Origin: Schizochytrium sp. CCTCC M209059
Taxonomy: Eukaryota > Sar > Bigyra > Thraustochytrida > Thraustochytriidae
NCBI GenBank assembly: GCA_000818945.1
Contig: KN805372.1
Location: 345,214 to 409,213 of the forward strand
Direction: 5' to 3'
Length of the DNA: 64,000 nucleotides
Shown: one piece after another, positions 20,020-29,100 of the stretch
Numbering within the stretch: position 1 is the stretch's first letter
How the letters are laid out: each line of letters begins with the position of its first letter
Made by a program: the position numbers and the translations under genes
Notes under the pieces: model-generated
The model's input: the letters and a program-made list of their open reading frames with translations, nothing else
Told to the model about the DNA's origin: nothing
Database searches by the model: none

Positions 20020-23000
20020 TCACACATTCTGGACCGCTGTACTCTTGCTATCTTGGAGTGACGCCGCTCTTGCAATCGATGATGTTTCCTCTTCGGGCGT
20101 GTTCTGAGGAGCAAGCAACAGCCTTTCGGGCAGATTCGCGTTGATTGCCTCTGCTTCTGCGATGACCACGACCGAGGCTTCGGGCGCCTCCAGGTTAGAA
20201 TTCGCCGGCCCTTCTCGCTCAAGATGCATGGACACGCCTTTGCGAGGCAATTTTGTGTCCTGACTTGACTGCTCATTCGGTTGAGTGGGCTCTTGCGCAG
20301 GCGAAGTCCCTGATGCGTCCGTTCTGCTTACAGCTCCAGGAGCTCGCAGCTCGGCCAAGATGGCAAGAACTGACACAACAATCCCGAGGCATCCGAGCGC
20401 GATAACTACAATCTGCAACGCCTCAGACTTTTTGCTTTCCGTAACAAGTGCACGTGTGAGCCCGCAAAACCCGAGAAGTAGCAAAAGAATTAGCATGAGT
20501 TGCGCAAAGTGCTGGTTTGAAATAATACCCCCTGTCTTCGAGTCATCGTACGGCTTGACCACCTGCACCACAGAAAGAAAAAGCGAGACAAAGGCCACGA
20601 AGCAAATCACAGCGATTGATGCATGAATCTGCGTCAAGAGCACGAACCCAGACGTGAGCAAGAACCGTCGAACAAGCTCCACGCTCTCGTAAAAGCCCAC
20701 GCGCGCCTTGTAGGGGACCCACAGAAAGTTCGAAGCCCTTTTCCACACGGGCCCAAGCGAGGCCCTCTTGAACCACAGGCCAAAGAACAGCAGCGCTATA
20801 CCAATCGGGTATACCGCAATCATGATACCCGAGTAGATGCGAAAGGCGGCGCTCTCTGCGGATGCAAAGTCAATCGTGTAGTCCGCTGGCAGACTCTCGT
20901 ACGGCTCGGTGTCGCCAACGAACCGTTCAAAGGGCTGTGTCAGAAAAGCGCGCACAATTTGCGCCGACACGCTCGAGTAGACGATAAATAGTAGCTCCAG
21001 TCCAAGCCATACGGCCCATCCAAGCGCAGCGTCGTAGTTGCCGCGCCAGCGAAAGCACCATGCCGTGAAGCCCATAAGAGCCAGAACGCCGAGCGGCCAA
21101 ATTGTCACAGCCAAGAGCGATGTGTAAAAGTTCACATCCACACTTGCACATCCGATGTTGAAGAGCGCCACCAGGGCACCCAGGTCCGCCGAAGTCACAA
21201 AACCCAGTGCAGCACCGTCGATCCCGCTCGATGTCAAAAAGTCAGTTGTTACGAGAAACTCGCGGTATATTTGCAAAAATACAATCGCCAAACGCGCCTT
21301 GACAGCAACACTTTGCATGCGTGACAGCGACGCGGCATAGAAGGCAGAGGCGCAAGTGAACCGAGTTTGGCTTTGGCGCCGCTCCTGGCGAGCCCCCGAG
21401 CGTCTCAGCCCTCCCAGAAAGACCACAGCCGACACGGGCACCAGCGCTAAAACGACCATGATCGCGAGCCACAGGTTAAAGAGAGCCTGATCCATGCGTT
21501 TCGCCTCATCCGTGCACTCCTCGCACGCGCCACTTGATCGAATGCCAAAGCCTTCATAGCACGAAGAACACATGATTCCCGTATGATAAGGCGAGCAGTA
21601 CACGTCAGACCCCGATATCGAGTTCGCTTCGTCTTCAAGTCTTCGCGTCTTGACCGATGCTGTTGGGTCACAGTACGAGGCTCTCTTACACTCGTGAATG
21701 TCGAGACTGCGGTTGGAGAAGCGCCAAAAGCCAGCATTTAGCGGAACTGTCCCAATCACGAGACCCGGGGCGTTGCATTGTAGAGCTCCTTCGGGAAACT
21801 CGTCATCGTCACAAGCAAGCGCAGCGTCCGTCTCTGGGTTGAAAAAGGTGCCTTCCTGCGCCAGGCAAGCATCCACCGAGGTCGAGCCTTCCGCTGCTGT
21901 CTCTGGCCGCGAGATAGGGCACTGCAAGCATACGAGCGAGTCGCCATCATTGTAGAAACCAGGTCGGCAAAGCGTGCACTTCGCCCCGTCACTGTTCTCC
22001 TGCCCAGGTGGGCAGACGATACTATCTACGCACTTTGCGGACCCATCTGCAATCGTTGTGGTCCCATTGGCGCACGGCTCGCAGGCCTCAAGCCCATATT
22101 CGGCTTTAAAGAATCCAAGCGCACAAGGCTGGCAGCCGTCCGCAGTGAACTCTTCGCCAGGCGCACATGTGCACTCTGTGGATCCGGCGTCCGTGGTGAC
22201 CATGTTGTTCGAACATGCTCTGCAAGAGTGCATGCCGTAATCGGGCTTGAAGGTTCCCACACGGCAAAGCTGACATGTGGACCCTTCGAGAGCCAGCCCC
22301 GGCGCGCAGGAACACTCAAAGTCGTCAATGTCAGGGTTTCGAACAAAGTTACCCTGGCAAGCGCAGTCCTCCAGCGACGGGTACGATGGATGCACAAATG
22401 TCCCCGGGGGACTGGATCTTGCCGAGTTCGCTGGACACTCGTTCGAGCAGGATGGACCGTAATGCGTGTTGTCGCACTGCTCGCAAGCGACACCAGCAAA
22501 GTTTGGTAGACAGTCGCAGACGCCGGCGGCAAAACTCGTGGAGGAAAGGCCAAAACTATCGCGCTCATCATTGAATGTGCTCGAGAAACCTTCCTTTGCA
22601 CATTGACCACGGCCTCGCGTGCATTGTGAGGCGCAGTCTGCAGCTGTGTTCTCAAAGAGATAAACCCCAGTACTGGTTGCGACCCAAAGGTCAAGGTCTC
22701 CATCTCCATCTGTGTCAGCAACAACGGGAAGCGAATTGCTGGACGAAACCTTGAAGTCTTCGAATACTTGTGGTAAGTCGCTTGTGGTATTGAACATGAA
22801 GGATGGTGCAGAAGGCGTGCCTTCATTCAAAAAGACACGAAGAAAGTCGAAATCGCTGCCTACCAAGAGGTCGAGATCGCCATCGCTGTCAATGTCAAAG
22901 AAAGAGATCTGGCACCACCGAGATTCGCACGATGCGAGGACTTTCTCAGATAAAAGGAGACTTGGAGGATTTTCTGGCTCTTTGAGTGTTCGAGAATCGT

Positions 23001-24783
23001 AATCAACAGCGTAGGCAACAATGTTCCCCTTTTCCCAGTTGGCCGCGTAAGCGAGGACTCCGTCACCGTCGATATCGGCAAAGGAAAAGGAAATTGCTCC
23101 ACCAACATCAGCCTTTGAAAGTTCCACGTCACCAAACTTGACCATTTGACCCGTTTCGTCCTGCTCCCACCACGAGGCGAAGACTAGAGGATTTGTTCGT
23201 TTACCATATCTCGATACCACAATAGCCCTAAGTGTCGTGTCAGAGGAGCTTGATTGCGGCAGAAAGTTTACTTGAGGGGTATCGTGGGTGTCGCTAAAGG
23301 TTGAAAAGGGATTCTCGGCATTATTAGGCCCAAAATGCGAATAGGCCGATGTTGGGCCATCATTGCGGAAATAGTGAATCTTGCCATCCTTCGTACTACC
23401 AACGAAAGCGTCGAGGTCCCCGTCTGCGTCCACATCGGCGAAAGAGAGACCCAGAGCACCTGAGATAGCGTCAATGGACTCAACGACGGACGCCAGTGGG
23501 TTGGCGCTCCAATTGTTGTCGTTGCCAATTGCCACGAACGCACTTGGACGTTGCGAGGTAGAAGCGCGAGTGAAGGTGCGAAAGCTGGTGCCAAAAAACG
23601 CGTCGGGGCTTCCTGTATCAAAAAGATCTGCAAAGGCCAATGTGCGTGCACACGCATGATCATATCTTCCGCTGCTAGCGCATTCAGGTACCACAGCAAT
23701 CACGTTATTAAGGGGGTTCTCGGCATCATTCGCCAAAGCGAAAGCTGGGCTCGACGAAGAGCCGGTATTGCGGAAAAAGTAGGTCTCAAAGCTTACGCTT
23801 GTTGCCACAAGGTCTGTGAGACCATCGCCGTCAAGATCGACAGCACTCAGGTCGGTGAGTGCACCAACGTTGGTAAAAGTCATGCTGTGTCTCTCGAAGT
23901 GAGGGGTTTTCGATGTCCCGATGTTGCTGAAGATTGTGATTTTGTTTGGAACCTCAAAGTTGGTGTCGTCGACGCTGCCGAGGATACATAAAAGGTCAAG
24001 ATCGCCATCATTGTCAATGTCAACCAGACTGACGCTGTCTGCCCAGACGTATGTTTCGCCTTGCATTTCTTTAATATTGCGAAAGGGGTCTTGCTCGGAA
24101 TCGCTTGTGATCTTGTCAAATCCACCATTGCCGTTGTTGAGGAAGACATCCGGACGAAAATCGTTCTTACCAAAATTTCTGCCCGCATCGCTCGACAGAA
24201 TCAGGTCAAGATCCCCGTCTCCGTCAAGGTCACCAACATCAAAATTTAGACTTACCCCTTTGGAGTTCACCTTGCCAAATGGGTAAAGGCTGCCGGATTT
24301 GCCGCCAGATTTCTTTGAAAGCGTCTGAAAAGCAGGTGCATTTTTGGTCCCAATGTTATGCATGTAAATGAGACCCTTTTTAGAGAATACATCATCGACG
24401 GCAAGCAATACGTCAATGAGACCGTCACCATCAAGGTCTGCAAAACGCAGGGAACTGCTCGTGTGCAAATCTGCGTCGGACTCTTCGCTCTCCAAAACTG
24501 CGTCTTGCTCCTGCACGTAAAAGGGTAGTTGCTCGCGCGCGAATCTGCAGGCTCCAGAGCCTGGCCCTTGTTCGCCCCCGGCACTCGCAAAGCCGTCAAA
24601 GCAGGGCCCGCACGTCGTCTCGTTCTCGCCGTCTAGGCGTCCCTGGAGCTCGCAGATCCGCGTCGCGTCTGCCGCGGCCCCGGCAAGCTGGGCACGCACG
24701 CCACCCACGCCTACGCAGACCACCAGGACGAGGACCCAAGCGGCGGCCACGCACGCGTCGTCGCGCCCCTTTCGGCGCGGCAT
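20020..24783 (-). CDS. Giant surface protein: FG-GAP repeats, Cys-rich repeats, about eight TM helices
   Basis: 1587 residues. A signal peptide is seen at 1-31 (hydrophobic core AAAWVLVLVVCVGVGG). Residues about 105-700 hold about eight FG-GAP/VCBS-type blades, each with a DxDxDG calcium loop (DLDGDGLIDVL, DIDNDGDLDLL, DVDADGDLDAF, DTDGDGDLDLW), consistent with an integrin-alpha-like propeller. Residues about 705-1080 are Cys-rich: an EGF-like segment (CDCLPNFAGVACEQC), then several GCC2/GCC3 (ephrin-receptor-like) repeats such as CRVGTFKPDYGMHSC and CALGFFKAEYGLEAC. Residues about 1098-1477 contain roughly eight hydrophobic helices, ending in a hydrophilic cytosolic tail of about 110 residues. 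This modular plan is common in stramenopile surface proteins; the membrane part resembles TRP/Flc-like segments only loosely. Role as adhesion or sensing receptor is inference. It reads as one uninterrupted frame, with no intron. Confidence 0.85.
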   Translation of the reverse strand: MPRRKGRDDACVAAAWVLVLVVCVGVGGVRAQLAGAAADATRICELQGRLDGENETTCGPCFDGFASAGGEQGPGSGACRFAREQLPFYVQEQDAVLESEESDADLHTSSSLRFADLDGDGLIDVLLAVDDVFSKKGLIYMHNIGTKNAPAFQTLSKKSGGKSGSLYPFGKVNSKGVSLNFDVGDLDGDGDLDLILSSDAGRNFGKNDFRPDVFLNNGNGGFDKITSDSEQDPFRNIKEMQGETYVWADSVSLVDIDNDGDLDLLCILGSVDDTNFEVPNKITIFSNIGTSKTPHFERHSMTFTNVGALTDLSAVDLDGDGLTDLVATSVSFETYFFRNTGSSSSPAFALANDAENPLNNVIAVVPECASSGRYDHACARTLAFADLFDTGSPDAFFGTSFRTFTRASTSQRPSAFVAIGNDNNWSANPLASVVESIDAISGALGLSFADVDADGDLDAFVGSTKDGKIHYFRNDGPTSAYSHFGPNNAENPFSTFSDTHDTPQVNFLPQSSSSDTTLRAIVVSRYGKRTNPLVFASWWEQDETGQMVKFGDVELSKADVGGAISFSFADIDGDGVLAYAANWEKGNIVAYAVDYDSRTLKEPENPPSLLLSEKVLASCESRWCQISFFDIDSDGDLDLLVGSDFDFLRVFLNEGTPSAPSFMFNTTSDLPQVFEDFKVSSSNSLPVVADTDGDGDLDLWVATSTGVYLFENTAADCASQCTRGRGQCAKEGFSSTFNDERDSFGLSSTSFAAGVCDCLPNFAGVACEQCDNTHYGPSCSNECPANSARSSPPGTFVHPSYPSLEDCACQGNFVRNPDIDDFECSCAPGLALEGSTCQLCRVGTFKPDYGMHSCRACSNNMVTTDAGSTECTCAPGEEFTADGCQPCALGFFKAEYGLEACEPCANGTTTIADGSAKCVDSIVCPPGQENSDGAKCTLCRPGFYNDGDSLVCLQCPISRPETAAEGSTSVDACLAQEGTFFNPETDAALACDDDEFPEGALQCNAPGLVIGTVPLNAGFWRFSNRSLDIHECKRASYCDPTASVKTRRLEDEANSISGSDVYCSPYHTGIMCSSCYEGFGIRSSGACEECTDEAKRMDQALFNLWLAIMVVLALVPVSAVVFLGGLRRSGARQERRQSQTRFTCASAFYAASLSRMQSVAVKARLAIVFLQIYREFLVTTDFLTSSGIDGAALGFVTSADLGALVALFNIGCASVDVNFYTSLLAVTIWPLGVLALMGFTAWCFRWRGNYDAALGWAVWLGLELLFIVYSSVSAQIVRAFLTQPFERFVGDTEPYESLPADYTIDFASAESAAFRIYSGIMIAVYPIGIALLFFGLWFKRASLGPVWKRASNFLWVPYKARVGFYESVELVRRFLLTSGFVLLTQIHASIAVICFVAFVSLFLSVVQVVKPYDDSKTGGIISNQHFAQLMLILLLLLGFCGLTRALVTESKKSEALQIVVIALGCLGIVVSVLAILAELRAPGAVSRTDASGTSPAQEPTQPNEQSSQDTKLPRKGVSMHLEREGPANSNLEAPEASVVVIAEAEAINANLPERLLLAPQNTPEEETSSIARAASLQDSKSTAVQNV

Positions 24784-26149
24784 CGTGCCGCCGGTGGCTT
24801 CGCGGCCCCTTCTCGTGAACGATCGACCTCCGCCTCGAGCTCGACCTCGGGTTTGCGCTCCCGCTCGAGCTCTTCGCGCGTCTACGCGCCCTCGAGGGCG
24901 CTGGCGACTGCGCCAATCAGGTCTGCAGCGTCCCTCAATCGAGTGGCTCGATCAAATCAATCAATCACACCCGATCGACGATCGCCGCTGCCGCGCGGAC
25001 GCGCTCCCTCGCTTTGCTTGCGGCGGGCGAGCCTGCCCGTGCGCCGCGCCCGAAAGAGGATCGCGGCCGCGGCGATGTCGAACGGCGACGTCGAACGAAC
25101 GGCGATGTCGAACGCGGGGCGCCAGAGCCGGACCCGGATCGCGCCAGCGCCGCGACGCCGCGCTTCGAGTTGGGGTGCTCAACGCGGCCGCGGCGGCTGG
25201 AAAGACACCGCTCGGGCAGCCGTGACCAGCCCCCAGCTCCCACACTAGCGCGCGCTGTGGAGCACAGACCCGGGTGGGTGTGGTGTGGGTGCGGGGACCG
25301 GCGCCGCAAAGCGCAACGCGAGGTCGCGTGCCAGGGCGAGAGAGGCCGCGGGGAAAGGCTGCGTGCGAGAATGTGCAGGAGGGAGAGATGGATGGATGGA
25401 TGATGGAAGGGGGTGAAGGACGGAGCGACGCGGACGAAGGGCGGCGTGGGTGCCAGTATGCAGAGCGAGGAGATGGGATGTGGCCTTGGAAGGGTTTCTT
25501 GAAGAGGTTTTTGTTTGTTTGTTTGTTTGTTTGTTTGTTTGTTTGTTTGTTTGTTTGTTTGTTTGTTTGTTTGTTTGTTTGTTTGTTTGTTTGTTTGTTT
25601 GTTTGTTTGTTTGTTTGTTTGTTTGTTTGTTTGTTTGTTTGTTTGTTTGTTTGTTTGTTTGTTTGTTTGTTTGTTTGTTTGTTTGTTTGTTTGTTTGTTT
25701 GTTTGTTTGTTTGTTTGTTTGTTTGTTTGTTTGTTTGTTTGTTTGTTTGTTTGTTTGTTTGTTTGTTTGTTTGTTTGTTTGTTTGTTTGTTTGTTTGTTT
25801 GTTTGTTTGTTTGTTTGTTTGTTTGTTTGTTTGTTTGTTTGTTTGTTTGTTTGTTTGTTTGTTTGTTTGTTTGTTTGTTTGTTTGTTTGTTTGTTTGTTT
25901 GTTTGTTTGTTTGTTTGTTTGTTTGTTTGTTTGTTTGTTTGTTTGTTTGTTTGTTTGTTTGTTTGTTTGTTTGTTTGTTTGTTTGTTTGTTTGTTTGTTT
26001 GTTTGTTTGTTTGTTTGTTTGTTTGTTTGTTTGTTTGTTTGTTTGTTTGTTGGTCGAGTAGACTTCCGGCTTGAAACCAGCAAAGTCTAAGTGATCAAAA
26101 ATTTATATCTTAAAAATGAAAAATATGGGTGATAATCGTTCTCATAGGC
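24784..26149. other. Intergenic, dominated by a GTTT microsatellite
   Basis: Lies between the starts of the FG-GAP gene (24783) and the end of the trypsin-LRR gene (26150), both minus. 24800-25480 is GC-rich and presumably the FG-GAP promoter and leader. 25512-26051 is the tetranucleotide tract. The final 100 bases are AT-rich and should hold the 3' end signals of the trypsin-LRR gene. Confidence 0.6.
25512..26051. repeat. (GTTT)n tetranucleotide microsatellite, about 135 perfect copies
   Basis: An essentially perfect tract of about 540 bases with no interruption visible over nine full sequence lines. Both flanks are single copy. The frames reading VCLF or TNKQ across it are repeat translations, not genes. 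Confidence 0.97.
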
Positions 26150-29100
26150 CTAGCAGTTCGTAAATGATTCGCCGGAGTCGACATCGCTCTCTTTGATGGT
26201 AAAGTCGAAGGTCGGGAAGTTGCCGCAAAAGTTTTCCGCCGGCTTGAATTCCAGTTTGTCCAAGTTGCTGAGATAAGTGAATGTGCTTGGGAGCGATCTG
26301 AGTTGGTTGGTTCTCAAGTCCAGCTCCTCCAGGTTCGTGAGCGCACGGAGCGTATCCGCGTCGATACCCTCGAAGGGGTTCCTAGAGATGTCCAGGCGTT
26401 GAAGGCGCGTAAGGGCTTCGAGACTAGGCAAGTCTTCGATTTCCATCGCCCGGAGATTCAAGACAGTAAGTCGCGTCAGACCTGAAATTGCGCTCGGTAC
26501 CTTCACTTCCGGACTGTCGGGCATCTCGAGATGGTCAAGGCGCATGGACCAGAAGCTGTCTGGCAGAGACGTCAGACTCAGGCAGCTCCACAATCGAAGC
26601 TCTGCGAGTGACTTCATGTCGCCAAAACTCGAAGGAAGGCTTGTGATTGGATTCTTTGAGAGACTCATGAACGTGAGACCTGTCATCGCACCAGCGTGCT
26701 CAGGAAAGGTGCTGATTTCGTTTCCGAGAAGGTCCAGCGAGCGCAGATTCGAAAGCTTTTGCCACAGATTTCCGGGCAGCGACTTGAGGCCAATGTTTCG
26801 TGCTTGAAGGTCCGTGAGCGCCGTGAGCTTGGCAAGCACCGCAGAAGAAGATGAGTCCTGGTCCTTGTTTGCGTTCATATTGAGAAACTCGAGATTTTCC
26901 AGCGATGAAAGCGCTGAGATTGAGGTCACCTGATTTTTGGAAAAATCAAAGTAGCGCATATTACTGTGTGCGGAAAGTGGCTCTACGGAGGAGATCATGT
27001 TGCTCGAAGCATCCAGATAAACAAGATCAGTGAGGTCCTCCAAGCCAGCGAGAGAGGTGAGGCTACCACTGTAGACGTTGAGTTGACGCAACTGCTTCAG
27101 CTTCTCAACACCGTCGAGACTTGAGAGTGTATCGAGGTTGTAAGCGTCGAGTGATGTCAGCTTGGAGAGCGGGCCGACATTGAGGTCCGTCAGCTTGTTG
27201 TTCCCGTGCGCACGGAGCTCTTCAAGATCCGTCAGCTTTTTCACATCGGCAGGAATGGAGGTCAGGCCGTTATGGGCTAGATTGAGACGCTTGAGGTTCT
27301 TCAAAGCCGGCAGATGGTGATAGACATCCAGATCGGGATTGCTTGAGACGACCAAGTTTGTCAAGCCGTCGAGATCCGTAAAGCTGTTCGGCAGCGTCGT
27401 AAGCATACCGGAGTTGTCCCAAAAGAGAAGCGAAGTGAGCGCTGTAAGCTCGCCGAAGGACTCCGGAAGCGAAGTGAGTGGGTTTTTCGAAAGTGTCATG
27501 TATCGCAGGGCCGTCAAATTGGTGAAAGTCTCTGGAAGCGAGGCAAGGTCGTTGTAAACCAGGGTCAGCTCCAGCAGGTTGAACAGGTTGCCAATATCCG
27601 CCGGAAGCTCTTTGAGTTTGTTGTTTCGCACGTTCAGATTCTGCAGATTCGTCAGCGTCGTGATGGCGTCGGGAAGGGTTTTGATTTGATTCCCGCGAAG
27701 GTTCAGGTATTTGAGCGACGACAAATCCCCGATGTCAAAATCAGACCCTCCCGTGAAGCTGAAGGATTTCGACAGGGCCTCTTCAAGATTGAGGTACCGA
27801 AGCTTTGTAAGCTTGCTCAGGTCGGGCAGCTTCTCCAATGTGCGATCAGCGTCCTTGAGATCGAGACGGGTGAGGGCAACCAGATTTCCAAACGAGTCCG
27901 GGAGGCTCTTGAGATCTCCTCGGTTGTGATCTATCTCGAGGTCTCCAAGGACAGAGAGCTTACCGAAGCTGTTCGGCAGCCCCGTCAGCTGGTTTGAGGC
28001 GATGGAAAGCCACGTGAGAGCATCGAGATTTCCAAAGTCGTTGGGAAGTCCGTCAAGGTTGTTCGAAGACATGGCCAGCCAGCTCAGAGAGGTGAGCTGC
28101 GCAAAGCTATTTGGCAGATCGCTCAGATCATTCGACGCAACGTTGAGGTGCGTGAGCTTGGAGAATTTCTTCCAGTCGATGTCAGAGACAGACTTGATCA
28201 TGTTCCTCTGCAATTCGAGATGCCGCAGCGCTGTGAGGCGATCTAGCGTGCTGGGCAAGTCCTCGAGCTCGTTGGAGACAAGTTTCAGACTTGTGAGCCG
28301 ATCGAGACTCGAGATGCTCGATGGCAGATCCGTCAATCTGTTGCCCCCTGCCTCGAGCACGCGCAGGGAAGAAAGACTGCCCAGGTCGGAGGGAAGGGAG
28401 GAGAGCTGATTTCCATCAAGAAAGAGCTCGCGCAAATCGGGAACGGCCTCAATAAGACCATCTGGCACGGCAGTAAGTTTGTTGTCGGCGAGCTCTAGCG
28501 TTCGTAACGACGTCGCACCAAGATTTGCTAATGGTGCAGCGGTCTCATCATCGAGATCAAGATTCTCTAGAGTGAGCGTCTCGAGGGCCTCGAACCATGC
28601 GAGATCACTGAGAAGATTATCTTCAAAGGCGAAGCAGGCCACGTTCTTGGTTGTTCGCGGGTCGCACGTGGCAATATCGCAGGCGCAATAATTCTGGTGC
28701 AGGCAAACGAAATCTGAACCTGGCACTTTCGAACAGCCGAATGTCGGACTCGGCGTCGGCGGGCCAGCAGTCGGTGCCGGTGTGACGTCCACCCCTTCTG
28801 AGCCAATATCCAGCGAATTCGAGTCCAAGTCCAAGGGACTGAGAATGATCGTTTGCGTTTGGATCTGCAATGCGCTAATCCCATCACAGTTGCTGGACAA
28901 TCGGGGGGAACCTTCAATGATTAAAAAGGTGCCCGTGTTTGCTGACTTCAGACAATAGAGGACTTCTCCATCACTGGACAGCAATGTTGAGATGATCCAT
29001 CTCGAGGTTGACGGATCAAATGCCTCGGTGACGTCCAGAGACGGAGAGGCGCCAAGATACATTTCGTGCTCGACCGACTGGAGCGAGACGTGGATGCCGT

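Noticed and set aside
25515..26090. Frames coding VCLF or TNKQ repeats
   Set aside because: Translations of the GTTT microsatellite.
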